NCBI RefSeq assembly: GCF_017254865.1
Contig: NZ_JAFKCV010000015.1
Span: 344-64,343 of the forward strand
Source of the DNA: Bowmanella dokdonensis
GTDB lineage: Bacteria; Pseudomonadota; Gammaproteobacteria; Enterobacterales; Alteromonadaceae
DNA length: 64,000 bases
Direction: 5' to 3'
In this document: positions 28,673-39,544 of the stretch, in pieces
Position numbering within the stretch: position 1 is the stretch's first letter
Layout: each line of letters starts with the position of its first letter
Position numbers and translations under genes: made by a program
The notes under the pieces: model-generated
The model's database searches: none
The model's input: only the letters and a program-made list of their open reading frames with translations
Told to the model about the DNA's origin: nothing

Positions 28673-29077
28673 CTTGCTTCCTTTTTCCTGTATTTAACTA
28701 CTTTTTTAATTTCCACTTGTTGTACTGCAAAGCCACCCCGTCCCCTCTGTCCGGCCTTGACTGCAAATGCATCCGGCCGGCAAAGATGTAACAATCTGTA
28801 ACAGGATGTAACTTTAATCTTTTTGTAACACTAAAGTTCTATGGCAAAAAAGTATCGAATAATGGCAGGCGGTATGAAAATGTCGTGATCGGCCAGTCGA
28901 ACGCTAGCCGGTCACAAATTCGATTTGGTTATATGTTATTCAAACCAAACCTTATGCACAGATATGCTTATTGGCTGAATAAAATATTCATGGATAGAGT
29001 GAACGTCGAACTAAATACGAAATGAATCAAGGAGGGATAGCTGTATATGGGGGAGCCCCCCTGCCGGATGGCTCTCG
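28673..29077. other. intergenic region with regulatory repeats, no gene seen
   Basis: About 400 bases between the subtilase start and the nitroreductase stop. It contains the tandem GTTACA array (28787-28829), an AT-rich segment with an imperfect TTTGGTT/AACCAAA dyad near 28922-28951, and GGGGGA-GCCCCCC near 29047-29061 that may end the nitroreductase transcript. No convincing coding frame. Confidence 0.6.
28787..28829 (-). promoter_or_regulatory. tandem GTTACA array upstream of subtilase (OmpR-like)
   Basis: Plus-strand TGTAAC occurs at 28787, 28797, 28807 and 28824; read toward the subtilase these are GTTACA-N4 repeats spaced exactly 10 bp for three copies. This spacing and hexamer resemble tandem sites of OmpR-family regulators (GTTACA half-sites). 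They lie 115-157 bases upstream of the protease start. Confidence 0.55.
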
Positions 29078-29629
29078 TTACTCCCAGAACTCGAAGTAAT
29101 CGTCGCTGTCTCTGGCGGGTCTTGGCAGGGAGCGTGTCGCCGGGCTGCCCAGATACAGGAAGCCCACAATCTCGTCCTGCTCTTTTAATGACAGGGCCTG
29201 TTTGACCTGCTCGTTCTGGGCATAGCTGCCGGTCCGCCAAATCCCGCTGAATCCCTGGCTAAGGGCTGCCATTTGCATGGCATGCACGGCACAGGCGGTA
29301 GAGGCCACCTGCTCCACCCAGGGCACCTTGGGGTTATCCTGATACTTGGCAATGGCCACAATCACCATGGGCGCGCGCAAGGGTAACTGGGGCGCCCTTT
29401 CCACGTCCTTTTCCGACATATCGGAATTGATGGCAGCCTGCTCAAATATCTCGCCCAGCCTCACCAATCCTTTGGCCTGACAGACGATAAATCGCCAGGG
29501 CGTCAGTCCCGCATGGTCAGGGGCGCGCAATGCAGCCTGCATGATGTTTTTCAATGCCTGTCCGGATGGCGCCGGCTCCTGGAGGCGGGGCTGAGAGGTG
29601 CGGTTGAGTAACAGTTCCAGTGCTTGCAT
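29078..29629 (-). CDS. ydjA: nitroreductase family protein (YdjA type)
   Basis: A 183-residue flavin oxidoreductase, equal in length to E. coli YdjA (183 aa). RAPDHAGLTPWRFIVC (residues 35-50) is the flavin-binding block, and QGFSGIWRTG plus FLYLGSP form the C-terminal signature of this minimal nitroreductase. Members use FMN and NAD(P)H to reduce nitro compounds or quinones; the natural substrate is unknown. Single gene. Confidence 0.85.
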   Translation of the reverse strand: MQALELLLNRTSQPRLQEPAPSGQALKNIMQAALRAPDHAGLTPWRFIVCQAKGLVRLGEIFEQAAINSDMSEKDVERAPQLPLRAPMVIVAIAKYQDNPKVPWVEQVASTACAVHAMQMAALSQGFSGIWRTGSYAQNEQVKQALSLKEQDEIVGFLYLGSPATRSLPRPARDSDDYFEFWE

Positions 29630-29712
29630 GGCTGACTTATAGATGAATCCTGGCGCTACGTTAGAAAATGATGCGATAATTTACAAGTCCAGCCGCCGTA
29701 AAAATATTTCTC

Positions 29713-31975
<2,263 letters not shown>

Positions 31976-32197
31976 TTAACCTGATTTTAACCAGAATTTC
32001 ACCCTTCATTGGGCGCACATATGTTCGCCGCTGCGGGTGATCCAACAAAACAGCAGCGAAAAACGGTAGAATACAAGGAAGTTACCCTGAGCTTTGAACC
32101 AAAACCCCACTTTATTCATAAAAAATTACATTTGCCGTTTTGGTATCCAGCCCAGTTTGGATAGGATACACATACTCAGAGGTAATCAAGACAATCT

Positions 32198-34057
32198 ATG
32201 GCCACAGGACAAAGCCTGACCAAAACCTTCTTCGGCGGTATCTGGTCGGTACTCAATTTCACCCGCAACCTTATCTTTAACCTGATATTTTTGTTGATCG
32301 TCGGCGCCATTCTGGTGGCCGTGTTTTCCGATGAAAACAAGGTCATTGTGCCCGCTGATTCGGCACTGGTGCTGGATTTGAAAGGCAAACTGGTAATCGA
32401 AAAGACCGCAGTGGATCCATTCGAGAAATTCATGCAGGAAGCCTTGGAGGAACAGGAAGACAACCCGGAAGTGTTGCTGCGGGATGTGATCTTTGCCATC
32501 GATAATGCCAAGCAGGATCGCCGCATCAAGACGCTGGTCCTGGATCTGCACGGCCTGGAAGGGGGCGGCCTGGACAAACTGCAGCAGATAGGCATGGCTC
32601 TGGACAGCTTCAAAGAGAGCGGCAAACCTGTCTACGCCATAGGCGATTATTTTACCCAGGACCAGTATTACCTGGCCAGCCGCGCCGATCATGTTTATCT
32701 CAATCCCATGGGCTGGATGATTCTGGACGGCTATGGCCGCTACCGGTTGTACTTCAAGTCGGCACTGGAGAAGCTGATGGCCACGACCCATGTGTTCCGG
32801 GTGGGTACCTTTAAATCTGCGGTAGAGCCCTTTATTCGTGACGACATGTCTGAAGCGGCCAAAGATGCCAACCGTGCCTGGCTGGAGTCCCTGTGGAGTC
32901 AGTATAAAGAGGACGTGGCCCGGGCCCGGAATATGGATATCAGCAATTTTGATGAAAAGCTCACCCGGTTCCTGGACAAATTTGAACGGGCTGAGGGCGA
33001 TTTTGGCCGCTACGCGTTGGAAAACCAGTGGGTCGATGCGTTGCGAACCCGCGAAGACGTGCGCGTTGAGATGGCCGGCCTGGTGGGGGAAGACAAGAAT
33101 CCCCGCGGCTATCGCCATATAGGGTTTGAGCAGTACCTGCAGGTTATTACCCTGCCCTTCCTGTCTGCAGAAGAGGAAACCGACCGGGTGGGCGTGGTGG
33201 TTGCCAGGGGCACCATTCTTAATGGTACGCAAAAGGCCGGCACCATAGGCGGCGACAGCACGGCGCAATTACTTCGCAAGGCCAGACTGGATAACAGCAT
33301 CAAGGCGGTGGTGTTGCAGGTGGACTCACCCGGGGGCAGCGCTTTTGCCTCAGAAATCATTCGTCAGGAAGTGGAGAACCTCAAGGCCGCCGGTAAGCCG
33401 GTGGTGGTTTCCATGAGCACCTATGCAGCGTCAGGCGGCTACTGGATTTCAGCCGGTGCAGATGAGATCTGGGCGGCCCCCAGCACCATCACTGGCTCCA
33501 TCGGTATTTTCGGTATGTTTATGACCTACGAGAACACCCTGGATTATCTGGGCATCCATGCCGACGGATTGGGTACCACTGAGTTTGCCGGTATCAGTCC
33601 CGCCCGGGCGCTGGATCCCAAGGTGGGCGAAGTCATCCAGCGTAATATCGAGCATGGCTACAACCAGTTTATTACCCTGGTCGCCAACGAGCGCGATATG
33701 GACAAGAGCCGGGTGGATGATATTGCCCAGGGCCGCGTCTGGATTGGACGGCAGGCCGAAGAGCTGGGGCTGGTGGACAAGCTTGGCTATATAGACGACG
33801 CCATTCAGTCGGCTGCCCAACTGGCTTCACTGACCCAGTATGACACCAAGTACGTGGAGCGGGATCTCAGCGCCAAGGAAAAGTTCTGGAATGAATTTTT
33901 CGGCAATGCCTCCGGCTGGTTCGGTGGTGCATTGAAGCAACAAAGCGACAGTCAGTTAATCAACCTGGTCAAGCAACTGGTCATGGAGTTTGAAGCAGTG
34001 GCCCGCCTAAATGATCCCAAAGGCGCGTATGCCTATTGCCTGCCCTGTCAGATATAA
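32198..34057 (+). CDS. sppA: signal peptide peptidase SppA, 67-kDa type
   Basis: A 619-residue inner-membrane protease that digests cleaved signal peptides. One N-terminal membrane helix (about residues 25-44), then two tandem S49 domains. Catalytic dyad: Lys206 in RVGTFKSAVEPF and Ser412 in TYAASGGYW, matching Lys209 and Ser409 of E. coli SppA (618 aa). Monocistronic, with a clear terminator. An imperfect dyad TATCCA/TGGATA lies at 32144-32163 upstream. Confidence 0.96.
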   Translation: MATGQSLTKTFFGGIWSVLNFTRNLIFNLIFLLIVGAILVAVFSDENKVIVPADSALVLDLKGKLVIEKTAVDPFEKFMQEALEEQEDNPEVLLRDVIFAIDNAKQDRRIKTLVLDLHGLEGGGLDKLQQIGMALDSFKESGKPVYAIGDYFTQDQYYLASRADHVYLNPMGWMILDGYGRYRLYFKSALEKLMATTHVFRVGTFKSAVEPFIRDDMSEAAKDANRAWLESLWSQYKEDVARARNMDISNFDEKLTRFLDKFERAEGDFGRYALENQWVDALRTREDVRVEMAGLVGEDKNPRGYRHIGFEQYLQVITLPFLSAEEETDRVGVVVARGTILNGTQKAGTIGGDSTAQLLRKARLDNSIKAVVLQVDSPGGSAFASEIIRQEVENLKAAGKPVVVSMSTYAASGGYWISAGADEIWAAPSTITGSIGIFGMFMTYENTLDYLGIHADGLGTTEFAGISPARALDPKVGEVIQRNIEHGYNQFITLVANERDMDKSRVDDIAQGRVWIGRQAEELGLVDKLGYIDDAIQSAAQLASLTQYDTKYVERDLSAKEKFWNEFFGNASGWFGGALKQQSDSQLINLVKQLVMEFEAVARLNDPKGAYAYCLPCQI

Positions 34058-34074
34058 CCAATGATCCATAGCAG

Positions 34075-34099
34075 AATGCCGGCGTTAAGCCGGCATTTT
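34075..34099 (+). terminator. rho-independent terminator of sppA
   Basis: AATGCCGGC (34075-34083), loop GTTAA, GCCGGCATT (34089-34097) followed by TT; 18 bases after the sppA stop. Confidence 0.85.
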
Positions 34100-34183
34100 C
34101 TTGTAAGGTAATGCTTTGGCTGAGTCGCTTACCCTGCCCCTGAAAAACGCTGCCCGGCTGGCTGCTATCCAGGGAGGGCGGGA

Positions 34184-34741
34184 TTACCACATCAGATCGT
34201 CGGGAATATCGTACTCGGCGTACCAGTCGTCTTCTTCGCCGGACTTATCATTGGCAGAGGATTCCAGCTTGTCTGCCCGATACAGCACCACCTGTTCGTC
34301 GCGTTCGGCAATCTTGTCTGCTACCGGCATGGGCACGATTTCGTAGCTCTCTGCCAGTTTTACGATGGCCAGCTTGCCCTGGCTGATACGTTTCTGGGTC
34401 AGGGCGTTTACATACAGTTGCTTGACCTTATTGCCGTCAGTGAAGTGACAGGCGATATCACCGGTGTTTTTGGGCTGGCGATTGGTCTCGATCAACTGCT
34501 TGATCTGTGCGCCGACGGCTTTTTTCTCGGCTTCCAGTCTGGCCTGTTCATTCAGTTCCCTGTCTTTGGCCTTTTTTGCCTCCAGCGCCTGTTCCGCCGC
34601 CAACCTGGCTTCATCAGCGGGTTGCAGCTTGTGCTTCTTCTGCTGCTTGGCTTGTTTGCGCTTCTCGGTTTTGACCTTCTGAACTTTTTGTTTGTCCGCC
34701 AGGCCAGCTTTCATTAATTGTTCCTGCAGGGAAAGTGCCAT
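34184..34741 (-). CDS. DUF2058 family protein (YaiL-like)
   Basis: A 185-residue highly charged protein. The first about 90 residues are a Lys/Gln/Glu/Ala-rich helix with coiled-coil character (KQKVQKVKTEKRKQAKQQKK), and the C-terminal part has the DUF2058 core GDIACHFTDGNKVKQLYVN and ISQGKLAIVKL. E. coli YaiL (179 aa) is the nearest known relative; it has been described as nucleoprotein or polynucleotide-associated, with no firm role. Convergent with sppA. Confidence 0.88.
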   Translation of the reverse strand: MALSLQEQLMKAGLADKQKVQKVKTEKRKQAKQQKKHKLQPADEARLAAEQALEAKKAKDRELNEQARLEAEKKAVGAQIKQLIETNRQPKNTGDIACHFTDGNKVKQLYVNALTQKRISQGKLAIVKLAESYEIVPMPVADKIAERDEQVVLYRADKLESSANDKSGEEDDWYAEYDIPDDLMW

Positions 34742-34883
34742 CTGCTCTCCGGTTTCTGATTCCTGATGGGGCTAGTTTACAACGGCTTGGGGCTGGTGTC
34801 CCTCCCCTGATCAGGGCTGCATCTTCCCTCCGCTGCGGCAAACAGGCACAATCACATAAAACCCAGATTAAGGACAGGCGCTA

Positions 34884-35264
34884 ATGCACTGTGATGACCG
34901 TTGGACCACCCTGCATAAGAATCACGAACAATATGAATTGGTTGCACAGGGGGTTAAACTGACGGCCCTGGCCACGCTGTTCGCGGGCCTTGTGCTGAAT
35001 CTGTCCCCCTGTTGGCTGATACTTATCCAGTTGTTGTTGTGGGGCCAGGAGGCTATCTGGAAAACCTTTCAGGCCAGACTCGCCGATTATCTGCTGGCGC
35101 TGGAATCCAACCCTCAGTTGCCCGGCTACTATCAGTACTGGCAGACTCAGCGGCCGTCTTCCCTGGGGCTGATTATCCAGTATGGGAAAAGTGCCTTTCG
35201 CCCGACTGTGCTGTTTCCTTACGGGCTGATTCTGATGGGCTTGCTACTTGTCGAGGTCGTGTAA
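34884..35264 (+). CDS. hypothetical small membrane protein
   Basis: A 126-residue protein with hydrophobic segments at about residues 24-56 (LTALATLFAGLVLNLSPCWLILIQLLLW) and 110-126 (FPYGLILMGLLLVEVV). AAGGA precedes the ATG. The 3-prime end overlaps the convergent marR gene by 21 bases. No family recognised. Confidence 0.6.
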   Translation: MHCDDRWTTLHKNHEQYELVAQGVKLTALATLFAGLVLNLSPCWLILIQLLLWGQEAIWKTFQARLADYLLALESNPQLPGYYQYWQTQRPSSLGLIIQYGKSAFRPTVLFPYGLILMGLLLVEVV

Positions 35265-35744
35265 CCAATGCCTGAGCAAAGCGGCCAGCTGTTCCCGATC
35301 TTCTGCCATCACCCCTGACACCAGCCTCTGCATGGTGTCAAAGTGTCTGGGCAGAGCGTCCTCGATCAGCGCCTTGCCTGTGGACGTCAGACTGACCAGC
35401 ACGCTGCGCCTGTCTTCTTCACTGTGCTGACGGGCTATGAGGCCTTTTTGTTCAAGCCTGTCCAACCTGTTGGTCATGGCACCGGAACTGAGCAACATGG
35501 ACTGATAAAGTTGTGAGGGGGTCAGACTGAAAGGTTCACCACTGCGACGCAAGGTGGCCAGCACGTCAAACTCCCCCTGCTTGAGGCCAAAACTTTCGTG
35601 GCAGCGGGAAATTTCTCCTTCGATGATCTTCATCAGCCGTAAAATCCTGCCCACCAGCTTCATGGGCATCAGATCGCGATCAATGCCCTGCTGTTGCCAT
35701 TGGACGGCAAATTCGTCCAGACCGTCCTCATATGCAGTCTTCAT
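35244..35744 (-). CDS. MarR family transcriptional regulator
   Basis: A 166-residue winged-helix repressor. The wHTH runs from FDVLATLRRSGEPFSLTPSQLYQSMLLSSGAMTNRLDRLEQKGLI to the wing RSVLVSLTSTGK. Divergent from an MFS exporter gene with two identical near-palindromes in the shared promoter region, one right in front of each start codon, which strongly suggests that this protein represses both itself and the exporter and is released by a ligand. Confidence 0.9.
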   Translation of the reverse strand: MKTAYEDGLDEFAVQWQQQGIDRDLMPMKLVGRILRLMKIIEGEISRCHESFGLKQGEFDVLATLRRSGEPFSLTPSQLYQSMLLSSGAMTNRLDRLEQKGLIARQHSEEDRRSVLVSLTSTGKALIEDALPRHFDTMQRLVSGVMAEDREQLAALLRHWLHDLDK

Positions 35745-35756
35745 GGTTCTGCCCAG

Positions 35757-35776
35757 GTATCTTCATATAAAGATAC
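35757..35776. promoter_or_regulatory. probable MarR operator, marR-proximal copy
   Basis: GTATCTTCATATAAAGATAC: arms GTATCTT/AAGATAC are perfect, the centre nearly so. It lies 12 bases upstream of the marR start codon. An identical 19-bp core recurs at 35811-35829. Confidence 0.75.
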
Positions 35777-35810
35777 TTTACCCTCGCTGCCTGTCCGGGT
35801 AAACTGCATT

Positions 35811-35829
35811 TATCTTCATATAAAGATAC
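35811..35829. promoter_or_regulatory. probable MarR operator, MFS-proximal copy
   Basis: TATCTTCATATAAAGATAC, the same core as the site at 35757-35776, ends 15 bases before the MFS start codon. Confidence 0.75.
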
Positions 35830-35844
35830 TTCACTTAGAGAGAT

Positions 35845-37053
35845 ATGCCTGATTCGCCATCCAAAGCGGCCATGCCGCTGTTTCTGTTGCTCATCACCCT
35901 GCTTATCGCCCTGAACCTGCGGCCGGCGCTGGCCTCTGTCGGTCCGCTGCTGGCTGCCATGCAAGAAGAACTGCCCCTGAGTTACGCCGGCGCTTCCCTT
36001 CTTACCAGCCTGCCGGTCATGATCATGGGCATTGCCTGTTTCTTCGGCTTTGCCCTGGCAGGCAGAATTGGCATGGGTCGCACCATCAGCTTGTCCATCG
36101 GCATCCTGACGCTGGCACTGCTGTTCAGGTTCAGGCTGGACTCTACCGGCATGTTAATCCTGACGGCGTTGCTGGCGGGTCTGGGTATCGCTTTGATTCA
36201 GTGCTTGTTGCCGGCCCTGATAAAAGCCAATTTTCCAGGACGGGTAGACCAGGCCATGGGCTTGTACATTACGGCTATCATGGCCGGCGCCAGTATGGGT
36301 TCGGCCTTGTCGCCCTGGCTGGCCGGTTTCTTCGAGTGGCGTGGAGGAATGGGCCACTGGGTCTGGCTGGCATTGACGGCTTTGCTTTGCTGGCAGTTAT
36401 TCCTGTCGCGCTGGCATTTCCCCGCCCGCCCTGCTGCCAGCCCGACCGTCCGTCAGTCGTTCTGGGGGAATCGCCGGGCCTGGCAGTTAGCCCTGTTGTT
36501 TGGTCTGAGTACCGCAGCCTTTGTCTGTGTACTGGCCTGGTTGGCGCCGTTCGCCATGGAGCAGGGTTTGAATGCCCAGCAGGCCGGGCTGTTACTGGGC
36601 TTTCTGACCCTGATGGAAGTGACGGCGGGTTTACTCTTTCCGGCCTGGGCAGCCAGAGTCCGGGACAGGCGTCCCGTGCTGTTCAGCCTGTGTCTGTTGC
36701 AACTGGCGGGTTTCGCCGGCCTGATTTTGTTTCCGCAGCTCAGCATTTGGTTCTGGGCGACCCTGCTGGGCCTGGGCGTCGGCGGCATGTTTCCCATGGT
36801 GATGATTGTGACCATGGATCATCAGGAAGATGCCGTACAAGCCGGCGAGCTGGCGGCTTTCGTGCAGGGTATGGGTTACCTGATTGCCAGCCTGGCGCCC
36901 TGGGGAGCCGGCCTAATTCGTGACAGCCTGCAGAGTTTCAGTCTGGCCTGGGGGTTGCTGGCGGGCGGAGCCTGTGTGTTGCTCACACTCTGTATGAGCC
37001 TCACTCCCGCCAGTTACCGCAGCGCTTTTACGCTTCAATCTGAGCCGGCTTAG
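35845..37053 (+). CDS. MFS transporter, CynX/NimT family
   Basis: A 402-residue inner-membrane protein with 12 predicted helices. It has the family N-terminus LLITLLIALNLRPALASVGPLL, the typical opening of CynX/NimT-type major facilitator proteins (cyanate and 2-nitroimidazole transporters). Members are drug/anion exporters of various specificity. Divergent from a MarR repressor gene that probably controls it. A MITE is inserted just after the stop (37065-37329). Confidence 0.88.
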   Translation: MPDSPSKAAMPLFLLLITLLIALNLRPALASVGPLLAAMQEELPLSYAGASLLTSLPVMIMGIACFFGFALAGRIGMGRTISLSIGILTLALLFRFRLDSTGMLILTALLAGLGIALIQCLLPALIKANFPGRVDQAMGLYITAIMAGASMGSALSPWLAGFFEWRGGMGHWVWLALTALLCWQLFLSRWHFPARPAASPTVRQSFWGNRRAWQLALLFGLSTAAFVCVLAWLAPFAMEQGLNAQQAGLLLGFLTLMEVTAGLLFPAWAARVRDRRPVLFSLCLLQLAGFAGLILFPQLSIWFWATLLGLGVGGMFPMVMIVTMDHQEDAVQAGELAAFVQGMGYLIASLAPWGAGLIRDSLQSFSLAWGLLAGGACVLLTLCMSLTPASYRSAFTLQSEPA

Positions 37054-37064
37054 AGGGAGACCTA

Positions 37065-37329
37065 GGGCGTGTTTATCTTTCATATTGACGCTCTGCTGGA
37101 GGTCATTTTTTTGCCCAGCAAGGAAGAAGGAGTGCGGTTTAGTGGGCCTAAATAAGCGACTGATAACGCCGCTGGACGGAAAAATGAACCCAGCCCGAAG
37201 GGTTGAGGCTAAAAATCCCTCACTCTGCGTTGCTCCCAACTTGTTTAGATGACTAAACGGCGTTACTCGCGCCTTGATTGAGGGATTTTTAGCTCTCAAC
37301 AGAGAACAATATGAAAGATAAACACGCCC
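37065..37329. mobile_element. 265-bp MITE, copy 1
   Basis: Bounded by perfect terminal inverted repeats of more than 20 bp (left end begins GGGCGTGTTTATCTTTCATA; the right end is its exact reverse complement) and flanked by TA on both sides within CTAG. That fits TA-target duplication of the IS630/Tc1 type, though the parent family is inferred. It encodes no transposase. A second copy of the same 265 bp lies at 44888-45152 with about 95 percent identity (13 differences counted). Confidence 0.85.
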
Positions 37330-37535
37330 TAGCGTTTGAAGAATAAAAACAGACCGACCACCAGACTGGCCGCTCCGCCTATCAGGCGCATCATCACCTC
37401 ATCCGAATGTGAGCCGGTGACCGCTTCCGTCAACTGGGCGCCGGCCGACTCGGACATATCATAGCCCCAGAAGAGCAGCCCCGCCCCGACAACGATCAGT
37501 ACCAGACTGACTGCTTTAGTGGTTGTACTTGCCAT
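37329..37535 (-). CDS. DUF3185 family small membrane protein
   Basis: A 68-residue protein with two membrane helices: residues 7-24 (KAVSLVLIVVGAGLLFWG) and 49-66 (MMRLIGGAASLVVGLFLFF), with a short polar stretch between. Matches the DUF3185 family, of unknown function. Its TAG stop codon coincides with the CTAG target of the adjacent MITE; the stop would be the same in the uninterrupted site. Confidence 0.82.
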   Translation of the reverse strand: MASTTTKAVSLVLIVVGAGLLFWGYDMSESAGAQLTEAVTGSHSDEVMMRLIGGAASLVVGLFLFFKR

Positions 37536-37566
37536 TGGATTTTCCTTATGGTGTCAGATAAATGGT

Positions 37567-38394
37567 TTACTGATTGTCCTGCGACTCAGCGCCGAACAGC
37601 CATAACAGCCCTTGAATCACACTGACAGGCCAGGCTGCCTCATGAATAGTGTCGTCAAACAATGAGAGTTTCACATCAAACCCCGGATAGCGCCAGGCAG
37701 CCAGTTGAGTACGAAACGCGATGGCATCCCCCACCCTGTCGTGCTCATCTGACTGGTACAGGGGGCTCTCAAGACTGCCGACCCCGATGAAGACCCGGGC
37801 ATTGAGATCGCTTTGCTGTTCGGACCAGCCCCGGACCCTGTCCAGAAGGAAGCCGTCCTGATACCAAAGATCAGGACTGGCCAGCAGATAAGCCTGAAAC
37901 AGTCCGGGTGTTCTGAGCAGCGTATACGCGCCCAGATGGGCGGTTTTACCGCGTCCTATAAAGGTGCGCCTGACCGGATCGGCACGATAGGAGCGCTCAA
38001 TAAAGGGGATCACACGACGCTCAAGCAATGCCAGCAGTTGGTCATGGCGCAGGACATGGCTCTGCCTGTCCTCGTTGGGCTGGTTGTCGTTGCTGGCCAG
38101 TGAAAAGCTCACCAGAATGGCTTGCGGCAGCTTGCCGGTTTGCATGGCAAGATGGGTCGCTGCAGAAACCAGCAGCAGATCTTCCGCGCCTCCGGGCAGA
38201 TAAAAAACCGGGTAACGATGGCCAAAATGAGACGACTGATAGTAACTGGCCGGGAGTTGAACGGTCACGCTGTGCAAACCTGACCCGTCCGTCAGTGCCC
38301 GCACCTCGGTGTTGGCCAGATGCAGTTGCTGGGCCGCCACCGGGGTGGTGGTCAGCCAAAGCAGGCAGATAATCCAGCCTGAGCGTCGCAGCAT
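37567..38394 (-). CDS. esterase-family protein lacking the nucleophile serine
   Basis: A 275-residue secreted alpha/beta hydrolase of the esterase D/enterochelin-esterase-like family. Signal peptide about residues 1-21 (ending PVAAQ). Family features are present: YPVFYLPGG, ERRVIPFIERSYRADPVRRT, and LLASPDLWYQDG. At the nucleophile elbow, where relatives have GHSFGG or similar, this protein reads GRGKTA, so the catalytic serine is missing. The late acid/His part (DDTIHEAAWP) remains. Either a pseudo-enzyme or a non-catalytic binding protein; the frame is intact, so it is not simply decayed. Confidence 0.8.
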   Translation of the reverse strand: MLRRSGWIICLLWLTTTPVAAQQLHLANTEVRALTDGSGLHSVTVQLPASYYQSSHFGHRYPVFYLPGGAEDLLLVSAATHLAMQTGKLPQAILVSFSLASNDNQPNEDRQSHVLRHDQLLALLERRVIPFIERSYRADPVRRTFIGRGKTAHLGAYTLLRTPGLFQAYLLASPDLWYQDGFLLDRVRGWSEQQSDLNARVFIGVGSLESPLYQSDEHDRVGDAIAFRTQLAAWRYPGFDVKLSLFDDTIHEAAWPVSVIQGLLWLFGAESQDNQ

Positions 38395-38558
38395 GCTGTT
38401 CCTCTGAACTTTTTCTTCTAATATTCAAGCACTAAGATTCGCATATCGGGACGCTATTAGCCAGTTGAAGACACCCGCCTATCGGATTTTTTGACAGGAT
38501 ATGGACTTTGCTATCCTTCGTGAACCGCTGCACAGGCTCCCTGGCACCTCAATAAGCT

Positions 38559-39047
38559 TCAGTCACCCGGCCGATAACGCATCGCTACATCACAGCGTGC
38601 ATAGGCCTGACCGAAACGTGCCATGATGTCGTCGCAGTGAATGAAACCGTTTTTCTCATACAGGTGAATGGCCGCGGCACATTGCTTATTGGTCAGCAGG
38701 AACAGGCAATCAATGGCCATCTGCCTGGCCTGCTCCAGGCAGTATTGCAGCAGTTTCTCGCCGACCTTCAGGCCCCTGGCCGATTCGAGCACGCCCATTT
38801 TGGTCAGTTCGAATACACCGGATCCTTTGTTCATTAAGGCACAGGTACCCACCACTCCAAGCTCTGCATGTCTGGCAAAATAGATCCGGCCTCCCGGTTC
38901 GATCACAATGCGCCGCGGATCATTAAGCATGGCGATATCGGAGGGCTCCATGGCAAACATGGACTCAATCCACTGTTGGTTGATGGACAGAAAGTATGGG
39001 GCCAGTTCATCAGTAAAGGCATGGAAAGTCAGTTCATTGTGGATCAT
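38559..39047 (-). CDS. GNAT family N-acetyltransferase
   Basis: A protein of about 162 residues with a GNAT fold: GVFELTKMGVLESARGLKVGEKLLQYCLEQARQM is the acetyl-CoA pyrophosphate-loop region, and AAIHLYEKNGFIH the C-terminal motif. Start ATG 39047 has GGAG seven bases upstream. It overlaps the end of the upstream marR gene by 14 bases. Similar MarR-GNAT units are often fused into one protein; here they are separate genes. Confidence 0.85.
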   Translation of the reverse strand: MIHNELTFHAFTDELAPYFLSINQQWIESMFAMEPSDIAMLNDPRRIVIEPGGRIYFARHAELGVVGTCALMNKGSGVFELTKMGVLESARGLKVGEKLLQYCLEQARQMAIDCLFLLTNKQCAAAIHLYEKNGFIHCDDIMARFGQAYARCDVAMRYRPGD

Positions 39048-39525
39048 CTTTACGCTCCATGGTTCGTTGATACAAAGATTTCTGCCCAAAGGCCTGTTCA
39101 CATTGTCGCAATGACTGGTAAAAATCGTTTCCCCCTTGCTCACACAGCTCCCTGGCGGCCTCGCGCACAGCCTGCCACATGGGCTGGATAGCCTCCACCT
39201 GGCTGCGCCCCTGTTGGGTCAGGGTGATCAGGCGGCGGCGGGAATCCTTTTTGCAGGGGGTCTGTCTGACCAGTTTCCTGGCGCTGAGCTGGGTGCAGAA
39301 CTGACTGATGGCTGGCTGGGACAGGCCCAGGTATTCGGCTGCTTCCACCACACTGACTTCACCCTTGTGATAAAGCAATGCCAACAGGGTAAACCAGCGC
39401 GGTTGCAGATCTGCCCCGTAGGCTGCATAAATGGCCGAGGCATCGGCCAGCATACGTTCAGCCAGCCTTTTCAACCGGCTGCCTAGGGCCAGTTCCGCCA
39501 GTTCGTCGAGAAAATCTTCTGTCAT
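39034..39525 (-). CDS. MarR family transcriptional regulator
   Basis: A 163-residue winged-helix protein: YHKGEVSVVEAAEYLGLSQPAISQFCTQLSARKLVRQ is the HTH and KDSRRRLITLTQQG the wing. It heads a two-gene unit with a GNAT acetyltransferase. AT-rich palindromes just upstream (39545-39568) are candidate sites for autoregulation. Confidence 0.88.
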   Translation of the reverse strand: MTEDFLDELAELALGSRLKRLAERMLADASAIYAAYGADLQPRWFTLLALLYHKGEVSVVEAAEYLGLSQPAISQFCTQLSARKLVRQTPCKKDSRRRLITLTQQGRSQVEAIQPMWQAVREAARELCEQGGNDFYQSLRQCEQAFGQKSLYQRTMERKDDPQ

Positions 39526-39544
39526 AGCGCACTTATTTAAACAC

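Noticed and set aside
32186-33268. 360-residue minus-strand frame across sppA
   Set aside because: Antisense to conserved SppA coding sequence.
37065-37329. Short peptides (ARVTPFSHLNKLG type) encoded within the MITE copies
   Set aside because: They are by-products of a repeat with no start signals; both copies read alike only because the DNA is repeated.
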